Positions 34,846 through 44,384 of a stretch of DNA of 64,000 nt are shown here, in pieces (position 1 is the first letter of the stretch; each line of letters begins with the position of its first letter). Under the pieces are notes generated by a model, which was not told the origin of the DNA, did no database searches, and saw only the letters and a program-made list of their open reading frames with translations. A program made the translations under genes and the position numbers. The DNA is from Candidatus Gastranaerophilales bacterium. GTDB taxonomy: Bacteria; Cyanobacteriota; Vampirovibrionia; Gastranaerophilales; Gastranaerophilaceae. The DNA is taken from assembly GCA_944326545.1 (NCBI GenBank), contig CALVEH010000001.1:300567-364566 (forward strand), written 5' to 3'.

Positions 34846-37800
34846 TTGGCTATGTCGTTTTTTATGGCATCGCCTGTCATAGCAGACACAGTGCCAACCC
34901 CAACTCTAGGAGAAAATTCTGCCTATACTTTAGAAAAAGTAAACCAAGCAGGCGAAAATGTAATAACAAAATATGAATGGTCAGATTCTGAAAATAAATA
35001 TGTCCCTGTCTATTATCGTGTTGACTTAAAAAATACAGAATATGGTCACAAGGATGTAGCAAGTGAAACAAAAACTTTTACAATAAAAACGCCTAATGCC
35101 GATGGTAGCGGTAATGCATTTAATTATGAGATTAAATACTACACAGATGCGAGCAGATTAGCTCCTTCTCGAGTAACAACTAATCAAAATGGTGCAGATA
35201 TTGATAAAGATTTTATTGGAAAAGTTTCATCAAACAATGGTGGGGCAATCTATAATAATCAAGGTACCATAGGTAATATAACAGGTGATTTTGTTGGTAA
35301 TTATTCTTCAGGTTCCGGCAATCAATCAGGTTATGGCGGAGCTATAAGTAACTATGTTTATGATAATTCTTCTGCCAAAATAGGTGATATAACAGGCAAT
35401 TTTATTGGAAACCATGCAAACAGGGGTGGGGCTATATCTAATTATGTTTGGAATAATCCTACTCTTTTAGAAATCGGTAATATAACAGGTGATTTTGTTG
35501 GTAATCATGCTGAAGTTTTTGGAGGGGCAATATTTAACAGTGGATCAGTGGTTAATAGTAGCAAAATTGGAAATATTAATGGTAATTTTATAGGTAACTA
35601 TGTCCAAGGTAGTATTTTTGCTGCAGGCGGGGCTATTTATAATGTAGAAGGAACGGTTGGCGATATAACAGGAGATTTTATAGGAAATTATGTTCAATCT
35701 GAAAAATCTTCAGCCAATGGGGGCGCAGTTTATAATTACCTTTTGAGTGCTATTGGAAATGTAACAGGTGATTTTATCGGGAACTTTGTAATAGGGACCG
35801 GAGAGATTCGCGGCGGAGCTATTTATAATTTTAATGCAGAAATCGGAAATGTTACAGGGGATTTTATAGGTAATTATGCTTATTCTCGTTCGGGTTCGGG
35901 GTCCAATGTAGTTGTTGGAGGTGCAGTATACAATATTAAAGAAATAGAATCTATTACTGGTGATTTTATAGAAAACTATACTAAATCAACTAATATTGGG
36001 ACTAAAGGCGGAGCGATTTATAACGAAGGAACAATCGGAGATATAACAGGTGATTTTATAGGTAACTATGCTCAAGGTGGTACTGCAAGTGGTGGTGCTA
36101 TTTATAACTCAAGTGGAACAATAACTCTTAAAGACAATTCTTTTATTAATAATGGTGTAATTTCATCAAACAATGCAAAAGGTGGTGCTATTTATATCGG
36201 TGGTGGTACTGTCAATATTGTTGCAGAAAATAAAGATGTTATATTCGAAGGTAACTACAGCGCGACAGCTAAAAACTCTGATGGGACATTAAAAAATAAA
36301 AAATCAGACGGTATATACTTGGGTAGTGGTACTCTTAATCTTTTGTCTAATGATAAAAATATAATAATAAACGATTCTCTTGTAGCAGATAGTGGAACAG
36401 TAAATCTTTTAAACGGAACACTCAAGTTTGGTAAAGATTCCATTTTTAATGTCAAAAATATTTCATTTGGTTCTGCAGATATAAATAATGTAACTCTTGA
36501 TGTTGAGAACGGTTTGGTATCTGAATGCTCAATAGGTAATATCACATTAAACAGTGATTTGAACCTTAAAATAGATATGGATTTGGCAGCGGAAAAGGTA
36601 GATTCATTCAATATTTCTAACGTTAGCACAAACGGCCATAGCTTTAATGTAGAAGACATAAATATCTTGTCTGATCTTGGTGATTCTGACTATGCAGCAG
36701 CAAAATTTCTTACAACTGATAAAGTAGGTATAAATATTTCTGATTCTGTAGACTCATATCTGACATCTAATTACAAATATGATATTTCTCTAATAGAGGA
36801 TTCAGGCAATAGCTATTTGTTTGTTAAAAAAGATGGTATTAGTCTTGGTTTGCCTTATGCAATCAAAGAAAAAGGAAATATCGTATATTCTCAAACAGAG
36901 GATGAAATAATAAACAGATGGATTTTATCATCAGACATACAATCTGACAAATTTACTCTCCATGGTAATAATCATACAATTACCTCAACAAACGGCACAA
37001 CAGAGGGCTTTTATATTGCATCCGGAAAAGAGCTATATATAGACAATGTTAAAAATATTAGCGGTTTTAACTCGCAAAATGGCGGTGCAATAAATGCTGC
37101 TGGAAAATTGGATGTATCAAATTCGACATTCAGTAATAATACTGCTACAGTAAACGGTGGTGCTATAAATATTTCCCCTGCTACTGCTGTAGATAAATCT
37201 AATCTAGGGGTTATATGTGGAGGCAAAGTTACTTATGGTAACGAGTCAATAGAAGGTTTTGCTAAAGATAGTAGTGAAAGTAATCCAGTTAACGGTTATA
37301 ACTTGATTATTTTTGAAAAAACACAGGCAACTTCACAAGATGAATTTGATTCTTTAAAAGAAGAGTTGGCACAACAGATTGCTTCAGGTGAAGTTGTTGA
37401 CTCTCCTTCTGATTTGCCAACAACAGAACCAAATGGTTTGGCTAATGAGATGTTGGCTCAAATTTCAAAAATGTTTCAAAAAGTTACTGTTAAATATAAC
37501 GGTGAGGTGTTGGGCTCGTACATTCTAAATGGTCTTGGTGGAAACGAAGAAGTTGAATTCGGGTTAACAACACTAGGTTCTTCGCAATCATCAGACCCTG
37601 TAGAGTACGTTATTTCAAACACCTTGTTTGAGTCAAATAAAGCACAAAACGGCGGTGCTGTATCAATAGTGAATAATCCTATGAGCATAGAAGATATTCT
37701 TCAATTACCTGATATGGGAGAAACTGACATTTCTTCTGAAGTATCAAGCAAAGAAGAAGCTTTGGCTATGATTGAACAAATGATACAAGCTGGACAGCTC

Positions 37801-39603
37801 ATACCGTCGTTTGATGACTTGATATCAGAGGATTATGTTGTTAATCTTCCGGATCCAATAGTTACATTTGTAAATACATCTTTTATAAACAACAAAGCTG
37901 AATCAAAAGGTGGTGCAATCTACGCAAATACAGATGTAACAATTAAAGCAGATAATGGAACATCTCTGTTTAAAGGTAATACAGCGAATGGAGAATCAAA
38001 CGCAATATACCTTGATAATGCAGATAAAACAATAAACCTTGTAGCTGTAAATAAAGGTGTAATACAGTTTGATGACAAAATTGACGGTGCTGCAGGTTAT
38101 CAAGTCAAAATAAGCGGTGATAATGCAAAATCAAGTGTGTTACTCAACAACAATGTTGATAATGCTAGTGTAACATCTGAAAAAGTATACTTAAATCTTG
38201 GTAAAAATAATGTATTTGAAAATTCTGATTTTACAATAAATTCAGGTACATTAGGATTTATAAACGGTGTTGCTGAACAACAAATTATGAAATCAGCCAA
38301 CATCAACGGTAGTATAGATCTTGCTCTTGATGTAGATTTGCAAAACGAAAAAATGGATACATTACCTGAAAATGTAATAGTATCTGATACATCTAAAATA
38401 GGAGTAAATAATCTTAACCTGTTAAATGATGCAAAAGAGGATTTAACAAATATCCAATTTGCAACATCTGATTATAAATCACAAGTTAGTTATACTGGAG
38501 CAAACCCTGTAGCATATTCCCCAATATATAAATATGAAGTAGCATACAACCCAGACGAAGGCTTCTTCACATTTACAAGAGGCGGTGGTTCAGGTAATCC
38601 TTCAGACAACTTTAACCCATCAGTACTCGCTCCATCAGTAATCCAACAAGCAGGAGCTTATACAACCCAACTACAAACATTTAACTACGCATTTCAACAT
38701 TCTGATACATTTATGAACATACCATATCTTGAACGTACAGCAATGAGACATTCAGGTCGTTATGCATTATCTCCAACAGGAGACGCAACAGATGTAGGAA
38801 CATTCTCTCCACTTTTAACAAAAGAACAAGATGCAGGCTTCTGGGTAAAACCATACGCAAGCTTTGAAAATATCCCATTAAATAACGGTCCTAAAGTATC
38901 AAACATCAACTACGGTACATTAGTCGGTTATGATAGCTCCCTTACACCAATAGCCAAAGGCTGGGAAAGAGTATTAACAGGATACATAGGATACAACGGA
39001 GCATCACAACGTTATAGCGGAGTAGATGCATATCAAAACGGAGGTATCTTAGGCGGAACAGCAACATTGTATAAAGGCAATTTCTTCAACGCAACAACAT
39101 TATCAGTAGGAGCAACAGCAGGAGATGCTAGTACAATGTACGGAAATGAAAACTATGCAATGTTGTTAGCCGGTGTAGGAAACAAAACAGGATACAACTT
39201 TGAATTTAAAGATGGAAGAATAATCCTACAACCAAACTTCTTAATATCATATACATTTGTAAATACATTTGATTATACAAACGGAGCAGGTGTCCGCATC
39301 AAGTCAGACCCGCTTAACGCAATCCAACTAGCCCCTGGATTAAAACTTATCGGAAACACAAAAAACGGATGGCAACCATATTTAAGTGTAGCAATGATAT
39401 GGAACTTACTAGATGACAGTAAGGTAACAGCGAATGATGTAAGATTACCTGAGATGAGCATCGATCCGTATGTACAATATGGAGCAGGTATTCAAAAGAG
39501 ATTCAAAGACAGATTCCTTGCATTCGGCCAAGCAATGATACACAACGGAGGACGTAACGGTGTATCACTCACGGCAGGGCTTCGCTGGAAAGTCGGCAAA
39601 TAA
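34846..39603 (+). CDS. Pmp-like autotransporter adhesin 1 (phase-variable)
   Basis: 1585 residues from the nearest start (TTG), but this start falls inside the signal peptide and the frame is open back to the G tract, so the true start is probably ATG 34673. The signal peptide ends near ASPVIA/DTV. The passenger has about 15 GGAI/GGAV motifs alternating with GDFIGN (FxxN), as in chlamydial polymorphic membrane proteins, folding as a beta-helix. From about residue 1290 a linker leads to a type V beta-barrel ending in LRWKVGK, which lacks the usual terminal aromatic residue. The N-terminal block ENVITKYEWS and the barrel are shared with the second copy at 58961-62335. Expected at the outer membrane as an adhesin. 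Confidence 0.85.
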   Translation: MAMSFFMASPVIADTVPTPTLGENSAYTLEKVNQAGENVITKYEWSDSENKYVPVYYRVDLKNTEYGHKDVASETKTFTIKTPNADGSGNAFNYEIKYYTDASRLAPSRVTTNQNGADIDKDFIGKVSSNNGGAIYNNQGTIGNITGDFVGNYSSGSGNQSGYGGAISNYVYDNSSAKIGDITGNFIGNHANRGGAISNYVWNNPTLLEIGNITGDFVGNHAEVFGGAIFNSGSVVNSSKIGNINGNFIGNYVQGSIFAAGGAIYNVEGTVGDITGDFIGNYVQSEKSSANGGAVYNYLLSAIGNVTGDFIGNFVIGTGEIRGGAIYNFNAEIGNVTGDFIGNYAYSRSGSGSNVVVGGAVYNIKEIESITGDFIENYTKSTNIGTKGGAIYNEGTIGDITGDFIGNYAQGGTASGGAIYNSSGTITLKDNSFINNGVISSNNAKGGAIYIGGGTVNIVAENKDVIFEGNYSATAKNSDGTLKNKKSDGIYLGSGTLNLLSNDKNIIINDSLVADSGTVNLLNGTLKFGKDSIFNVKNISFGSADINNVTLDVENGLVSECSIGNITLNSDLNLKIDMDLAAEKVDSFNISNVSTNGHSFNVEDINILSDLGDSDYAAAKFLTTDKVGINISDSVDSYLTSNYKYDISLIEDSGNSYLFVKKDGISLGLPYAIKEKGNIVYSQTEDEIINRWILSSDIQSDKFTLHGNNHTITSTNGTTEGFYIASGKELYIDNVKNISGFNSQNGGAINAAGKLDVSNSTFSNNTATVNGGAINISPATAVDKSNLGVICGGKVTYGNESIEGFAKDSSESNPVNGYNLIIFEKTQATSQDEFDSLKEELAQQIASGEVVDSPSDLPTTEPNGLANEMLAQISKMFQKVTVKYNGEVLGSYILNGLGGNEEVEFGLTTLGSSQSSDPVEYVISNTLFESNKAQNGGAVSIVNNPMSIEDILQLPDMGETDISSEVSSKEEALAMIEQMIQAGQLIPSFDDLISEDYVVNLPDPIVTFVNTSFINNKAESKGGAIYANTDVTIKADNGTSLFKGNTANGESNAIYLDNADKTINLVAVNKGVIQFDDKIDGAAGYQVKISGDNAKSSVLLNNNVDNASVTSEKVYLNLGKNNVFENSDFTINSGTLGFINGVAEQQIMKSANINGSIDLALDVDLQNEKMDTLPENVIVSDTSKIGVNNLNLLNDAKEDLTNIQFATSDYKSQVSYTGANPVAYSPIYKYEVAYNPDEGFFTFTRGGGSGNPSDNFNPSVLAPSVIQQAGAYTTQLQTFNYAFQHSDTFMNIPYLERTAMRHSGRYALSPTGDATDVGTFSPLLTKEQDAGFWVKPYASFENIPLNNGPKVSNINYGTLVGYDSSLTPIAKGWERVLTGYIGYNGASQRYSGVDAYQNGGILGGTATLYKGNFFNATTLSVGATAGDASTMYGNENYAMLLAGVGNKTGYNFEFKDGRIILQPNFLISYTFVNTFDYTNGAGVRIKSDPLNAIQLAPGLKLIGNTKNGWQPYLSVAMIWNLLDDSKVTANDVRLPEMSIDPYVQYGAGIQKRFKDRFLAFGQAMIHNGGRNGVSLTAGLRWKVGK

Positions 39604-39843
39604 TTTTATATGGTTTCAATATCTCGGCTGACTATGTCAATTAGACAGTTCAATCATAGACAACAAGTCCATTGGTATTTTTTATAGGGCTTCAATATCT
39701 CGGCTGACTATGTCAATTAGACAGTTCAATCATAGCTAACAAGTCCATTCACAATTGTTCAGGGGCACAGCCCTGCTCACTATTTTTGATAAAAACTCCA
39801 CTGCGTCAGCAGTAATATGGCTTTGCCATTGTAACCTTGACTA

Positions 39844-39919
39844 GAAACAGTTATGTTTTGAGGTGATTTTTACAGTAGCACGTCACTGAAAAATTACCGA
39901 TAAAACATTTTACTGTTTC
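39844..39919. repeat. Long imperfect inverted repeat
   Basis: Arms of about 33-35 bases (39844-39876 and 39885-39919) begin GAAACAGT and end ACTGTTTC, with an 8-base loop and a few mismatches. Two short hairpins (ACTGC/GCAGT at 39800-39813; ATGGC/GCCAT at 39817-39829) precede it. It may be a small non-autonomous mobile element or structured RNA. Confidence 0.6.
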
Positions 39920-39974
39920 TTTTTACATAGCGTGTTTTTCTTTTTTGGTTCGTTTTTTCTTTTTGATTCAAGGA

Positions 39975-40013
39975 CTCCGTTTTGAGTTGACTAAATGTCA
40001 AGTCAAAATGGAG
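39975..40013. repeat. 17-bp stem-loop
   Basis: CTCCGTTTTGAGTTGAC (39975-39991) and GTCAAGTCAAAATGGAG (39997-40013) pair at 15 of 17 positions with a TAAAT loop. No T tract follows. Confidence 0.6.
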
Positions 40014-40339
40014 GTAAAAAAGAAAAAATGAACATACAAATTTTCATAGGGCTTCAATATCTTGGCGAGCTATGTCAATTAGACACTTCAATCATAGATA
40101 ACAAGTCCAACTACGATTGTTCAGGGGCACAGCCCTTTCTTCTAGTTGATGTTTTTTATATGGCTTCAATATCTTGGTGAATTGTGCAGGTTAAACATAT
40201 AATCCTGTCAAAATCAGTCTGGAGACACTCTTGTACACAATTAATTTTACAATTACATAAAACCAATATATTTCCTTAAGTATTGTATCAGCTTGCTTAC
40301 AGTTAAATGAAATTTGATTAAAGGGATGTTATAATGGTA

Positions 40340-40402
40340 GTAATACAGAGGAGTAATCCTCGTATTTAGCACCTGCGGGCATAAGTGATGTCCGCTTTTT
40401 CT
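40340..40402 (+). ncRNA. Candidate small RNA of about 60 nt
   Basis: A TATAAT box (40330-40335) is followed 7 bases on by a hairpin (AATAC and GAGGA at 40342-40352, pairing with TCCTC and GTATT at 40357-40366, one bulged A). A second hairpin (GCGGGCAT/ATGTCCGC, 40375-40395) ends in a T run, a clean intrinsic terminator. The unit has no start codon and faces the end of bioD. No -35 box is obvious. It is not a family I recognise. Confidence 0.45.
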
Positions 40403-41123
40403 ATATTGATAAGTTAAGTTTAGGTATTTTTATTCTGAATATACCTTCTATATCAAGGCTGTTAATTAAAATATTTATTAGTGCGCCTGGTTTTGCATTT
40501 TTAAAATCTTTTATGTCAGGAATTATACCTAGTATTGTTGCATCAGAATATTCTTCAATCAGTTTTGGTGCTGTTTTTATTGCCGGGTCGTTGGTTCCTT
40601 GAGGGTATCTGTTGATAATTACTCCAGCAATATCAAGCCCTGCTTGTTTTGCTGCATTGATTGTTAAAAGAGTATGGTTGATTGTTCCTAAATCGGGTCT
40701 GGCAACAATCAATAACGGAATATCAAACATTTTTGCGACATCAGACATTAAAACTTCTTTTGTGACAGGTACCATCAAACCGCCGGCACCTTCTACAAGT
40801 AAAATTTCGCAGTTGTTTTTTATTGACTCATATTCTCTTTTGACTGTATCTAATTCTATTTCAATGCCTTCCAGCTCTGCAGCTATATATGGGGCAGTTG
40901 GCGCTTTCATTAGATAAGAGCAAAGTGTTTCTACATAAAAATCAAGTTGTTTTACATACGCAAGGTCAGGTGCTACTAAAAAACCGTTTTTTACTTCAGC
41001 CCCGCTTTGAAAAGGTTTGTACACGCCTGATTTGTAACCAAGTGACTGCATTACAGCTGCTAAGCCTGCTGTTACAAATGTTTTACCTACATCTGTGTCT
41101 GTTCCTGTTACAAAAACTTGCAT
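40401..41123 (-). CDS. bioD: Dethiobiotin synthase
   Basis: 240 residues. The P-loop GTDTDVGKT (7-15) and LVEGAGGLMVPV are the BioD signatures. It uses ATP and CO2 to close the ureido ring of dethiobiotin. No bioA, bioB or bioF is in the window. It starts 5 bases after the stop of the pseudouridine synthase gene, so the two are cotranscribed. Confidence 0.95.
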   Translation of the reverse strand: MQVFVTGTDTDVGKTFVTAGLAAVMQSLGYKSGVYKPFQSGAEVKNGFLVAPDLAYVKQLDFYVETLCSYLMKAPTAPYIAAELEGIEIELDTVKREYESIKNNCEILLVEGAGGLMVPVTKEVLMSDVAKMFDIPLLIVARPDLGTINHTLLTINAAKQAGLDIAGVIINRYPQGTNDPAIKTAPKLIEEYSDATILGIIPDIKDFKNAKPGALINILINSLDIEGIFRIKIPKLNLSI

Positions 41124-41128
41124 TGATA

Positions 41129-41899
41129 TTATTTTCCTTTTGATTGTTGTTTTTCAATCTTTTGAATGTATTTTAGTAAATCTGATATTTCTCTGGGTTT
41201 TATGTACTTAAATTGTCCTTTTTTCAAGCCTTGAATATTAATTGTTCCGTGAGAAATTCTTTTTAAAGAGATAACAGGGTATCCTAAAGAATCTAGCATT
41301 TTTCTTATTTGTCTGTTCATTCCTTGATATAGGATGATTTGAAGAACAGTATTTTTGCCTTCATATTCAAGAATCATTGAATCAGCGTATGCAATTTTGC
41401 CTGGTTCTATCTCAATACCTTTGGCCATTGTAATAAGGTGTTGTTGGTTCATTTTACCTTCTGCGGTAACTTTATAGACTTTAGGTATTTTTATTGACGG
41501 ATGTGTCATTTTGTTTATAAAATCACCGTCATTTGTCATTATCAAAAGGCCTGTAGAATCTTTATCCAATCTGCCAACAGGTTTTAAATCTTTTACTTCT
41601 TCAGGAAGAATATCATAGATTGTTTTTCTGCCTTTTTCATCACTCATTGTTGTGATGTAGCCTGCAGGTTTATAGTATTTTATGTAAACAGGTGCAGTCT
41701 TTTTAAGCGGTTGGTTATTGACTGTTATCTTGTCTTTGTTTGTTACAAGAAACCCCATTTCTGTGACTGTTTTTCCATTAACTTTTACGCGGCCTTGTTC
41801 GATTAATTCGTCCGCTTTTCTTCTTGAGCAAAGTCCTGAACTTGCGATAAATTTATTCAGTCTTGTATATTCAATTTTTTTATTTTTTTTGTTAAACAT
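41129..41899 (-). CDS. Pseudouridine synthase, RsuA/RluB family
   Basis: 256 residues. An S4 domain (about 12-70: RLNKFIASSGLCSRRKADEL) precedes the catalytic domain with Asp112 in GRLDKDSTGLL. QGMNRQIRKMLDSLGYPV is also typical. The target is probably a uridine in 23S (RluB) or 16S (RsuA) rRNA; the sequence alone does not settle which. Confidence 0.92.
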   Translation of the reverse strand: MFNKKNKKIEYTRLNKFIASSGLCSRRKADELIEQGRVKVNGKTVTEMGFLVTNKDKITVNNQPLKKTAPVYIKYYKPAGYITTMSDEKGRKTIYDILPEEVKDLKPVGRLDKDSTGLLIMTNDGDFINKMTHPSIKIPKVYKVTAEGKMNQQHLITMAKGIEIEPGKIAYADSMILEYEGKNTVLQIILYQGMNRQIRKMLDSLGYPVISLKRISHGTINIQGLKKGQFKYIKPREISDLLKYIQKIEKQQSKGK

Positions 41900-42000
41900 A
41901 GTTGGCTTTCTTATACTTCATCATGAACAAAAACTGTGAAAAATGCAAGATAGAAACATTATGTTGACTGTAAAAAAAAACTCTTGATAAAATTGTTTTT

Positions 42001-43665
42001 ATGGAAAAGCTAAAAGAATACAAATATTTATTAATCATTTTTGTTTTGTTTTTAATTAATATATTTTTGTTCTATGGCAAAATGATTAATATTCATACGG
42101 ATTTTGGGCGAGAACTTTTATTTTCAAAAATGGTTGTGCAAGGTTCTGTTTTGTACAAGGATATTTTTAATACGTTTGTTTGCCCTTTTTCATATTTGTT
42201 TAATGCTTTTTTGTTAAAATTTGCACCAATGAATATAAATACATTTTATGTAGCAGGTGGTATAAACTGTTTGGTTATATTAGGGTGTGTTTATTTTATC
42301 AGTAAAATTTTTCTTAATCGTTTTGTTTCTTGTGTAATAACAGTTTTTGTATTGTATTATTGCTGTTTTTATTCAGGATTGATGAATTTTTTAACGCCAT
42401 ATTCTTATGCTGTTGTGTATGGTTTAAGTTTTTGTCTATTGTCTGTTTTGACATATTTATATTATTTAAAAACTGATAAAAACAAATTTATGTATTTTGC
42501 TTTTTTGTTTAGTGGTGCTGCTGCAAGTTGCAAGTACGAGTTTGTTTTGTATTCATTATTTTTATTTCTGTTTTTATTGGCCAAAAATAATGGTTTAAAG
42601 TCTGTTTTTAAAAGTGCAGCCATATTTTTTATTGTACCTTTGATTTGCACGATTGTCCTTTTAAAACAAGGTTTGTTATTCGATGATTTATTAAATTATT
42701 TTGCGATATTAAAAGATTTTTTACATCAACCTTATTTGAAAAAAGTTTATACAATAACTTGTTATTTTTCAAAAGATTCTATAATTTCTGCTTTCAAAAC
42801 CTTTATAGCAGCAAGTTTTGTATTTGGAGTGTTGTATAAGTTTTATGAGAAAAAATCTGTTTGGGCTATGTTTTCAGGTTGGGGCTTATGGATTGCTTTA
42901 ACCTTGTCTGTTTTATTTTATTTCCCATTAATGGAATATTATGCATACAGCTTTTGGGGCTTTATTACTTATATTGTAGTTGTCCTTTTATTATTTAAAA
43001 TAAAAGAGTTAATTAAAGATAAATCAGATTTGTTTTTGGTGTTGGCTTCATTGGTTATTTCTTTCAAATCTTTTTGGTATTTATCTACAAATTTTTACGG
43101 CAGATACTTTTTGCCCTTGCTTGTTGTATCTTTAGTTGTTGTATTAAAAAAATATTATTTTAAAGAAAATTATTTAACTTTTGAAAAAACATTTTGTGCA
43201 ATTTTGATATTTTTAAGTGTGGCTGCGTTTAGGCTTAACTTAGTTTCTTTGGTTTTAAAAAATGATGTTATAAAAACTTCGTACGGAAAAATTTATGTCA
43301 CACAGTCAGAAAAATTACTTTTACAACCACTTGTTGATTATATTGGCAAAAATCTTGATGATTCAGATAAACTTGTTGTTTTAGGTAATGCGCCGTTGTT
43401 GAACTTTCTGACAAATAAAGATTCTATACCTTTTTATAGCCATTATGATGAAGCAATTGCAGGAGCTTATGGCAGTGAACGAATTACAAACGGTTATAAA
43501 ACATATAAACCAGATTACTTTGTTGTCTTTGAAGGAGAAAAGAACAAGCAAAACGGTTATTGCGATACTTATGGCAAAAATATATGTAAATGGATTAATG
43601 AAAATTACAAGACAGTAAAAATAGTAGATGGTATTGAAACTGTTTATATTCTCAAAAAAATATGA
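42001..43665 (+). CDS. Polytopic membrane protein, GT-C/PMT-like glycosyltransferase
   Basis: 554 residues with about 12 hydrophobic segments and a soluble C-terminal domain of about 110 residues. The first loop has IHTDFGRELLFSKMVVQGSV then LYKDIFN, the pattern of GT39/ArnT-like enzymes in which the Asp is catalytic. It should transfer a sugar from a lipid carrier to an envelope acceptor. Substrate unknown. It has a different layout from the gene at 3154-4491. Confidence 0.78.
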   Translation: MEKLKEYKYLLIIFVLFLINIFLFYGKMINIHTDFGRELLFSKMVVQGSVLYKDIFNTFVCPFSYLFNAFLLKFAPMNINTFYVAGGINCLVILGCVYFISKIFLNRFVSCVITVFVLYYCCFYSGLMNFLTPYSYAVVYGLSFCLLSVLTYLYYLKTDKNKFMYFAFLFSGAAASCKYEFVLYSLFLFLFLLAKNNGLKSVFKSAAIFFIVPLICTIVLLKQGLLFDDLLNYFAILKDFLHQPYLKKVYTITCYFSKDSIISAFKTFIAASFVFGVLYKFYEKKSVWAMFSGWGLWIALTLSVLFYFPLMEYYAYSFWGFITYIVVVLLLFKIKELIKDKSDLFLVLASLVISFKSFWYLSTNFYGRYFLPLLVVSLVVVLKKYYFKENYLTFEKTFCAILIFLSVAAFRLNLVSLVLKNDVIKTSYGKIYVTQSEKLLLQPLVDYIGKNLDDSDKLVVLGNAPLLNFLTNKDSIPFYSHYDEAIAGAYGSERITNGYKTYKPDYFVVFEGEKNKQNGYCDTYGKNICKWINENYKTVKIVDGIETVYILKKI

Positions 43666-43712
43666 TAGTATAGAAAAAAGCGTTCTAACAGGTTTTAAGA
43701 AAGGTATTTTAA

Positions 43713-44384
43713 ATGAGGTTATCAAAACCGCACGAACTCCCCGGTACTTTGATATGTGTTGAAGGTATTGACGGTTCAGGAAAATCGACTCAGCTTGCAA
43801 TATTGAGAGATTGGCTCAAGGCTAAAAATCTTGACGTTATTTTTACAGAGTGGAATTCATCGGATTTGATTTCTCAAACAACTAAAAAAGCCAAGAAAAA
43901 AAATCTGCTAAGCCCAAGAACCTTCAGCCTTTTGCACGCAGTTGATTTTGCTGATAGGTTAGAGCAAATTATTATTCCTGCAATGAAGGCAGGTTTTATC
44001 GTGCTTGCAGACAGGTATGTTTACACAGCTTTTGCTCGTGATGTAGCAAGAGGGGTTGATAGAGATTGGGTAAGAAATCTTTATGGGTTTGCAATTCAAC
44101 CCGATTTATCGCTTTATTATAATATTTCTGCAGAAATTTCTTTGGAAAGAATTTGTGCAAATCGTGCTCCATCTTTCTACGAAGCCGGTATGGATTTGAA
44201 ATTGAGCAATAACCCGTATAAGAGCTATGTTATTTTTCAAAACAGAGTTAATGAAGAATATTCAAATATGGTTGATGAGTTTGGGTTAGTTAGAATAGAT
44301 GCAAATAATACTATTCACTCAAAACAAGTGCTTTTAAGAAAATACGTGACAGAACTTTTGAGTCAAAAAGGAATTAATATCTAA
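43713..44384 (+). CDS. Thymidylate kinase-like protein, copy 1
   Basis: 223 residues. P-loop EGIDGSGKSTQ (17-27), DRLEQIIIPA and DRY (100-102) follow the dTMP kinase plan. The segment after DRY (VYTAFARDVARG) differs from the usual SxxAYQG, and the LID region is unusual. The stop overlaps the start of copy 2 (TAATG). It may be a diverged dTMP kinase or a kinase for another nucleotide. I leave the symbol blank because I cannot tell which of the two copies is tmk. Confidence 0.8.
   Translation: MRLSKPHELPGTLICVEGIDGSGKSTQLAILRDWLKAKNLDVIFTEWNSSDLISQTTKKAKKKNLLSPRTFSLLHAVDFADRLEQIIIPAMKAGFIVLADRYVYTAFARDVARGVDRDWVRNLYGFAIQPDLSLYYNISAEISLERICANRAPSFYEAGMDLKLSNNPYKSYVIFQNRVNEEYSNMVDEFGLVRIDANNTIHSKQVLLRKYVTELLSQKGINI

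Larger units (their letters stand above)
39615..40195 (+). repeat. Array of four diverged direct repeats of about 60 bp
   Basis: Units start TTCAATATCT at 39615, 39691, 40053 and 40165. Units 1 and 2 agree at all but 2 of 59 bases; unit 3 has several changes; unit 4 keeps only the first 16 or so bases. Each full unit has an internal inverted pair CTATG...CATAG. Units 2 and 3 are followed by the hairpin word CAGGGGCACAGCCC (39760 and 40112). No coding potential. Confidence 0.85.

Noticed and set aside
36255..36659. Minus-strand ORF of 134 codons inside autotransporter 1
   Set aside because: It is the antisense of the repetitive passenger with no start signal; the repeat composition creates such long shadows on the other strand.
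39615..40195. CRISPR array
   Set aside because: Only four units, unequal spacing (76, 362 and 112 bases), units of about 60 bases that diverge, and no cas gene in the window.
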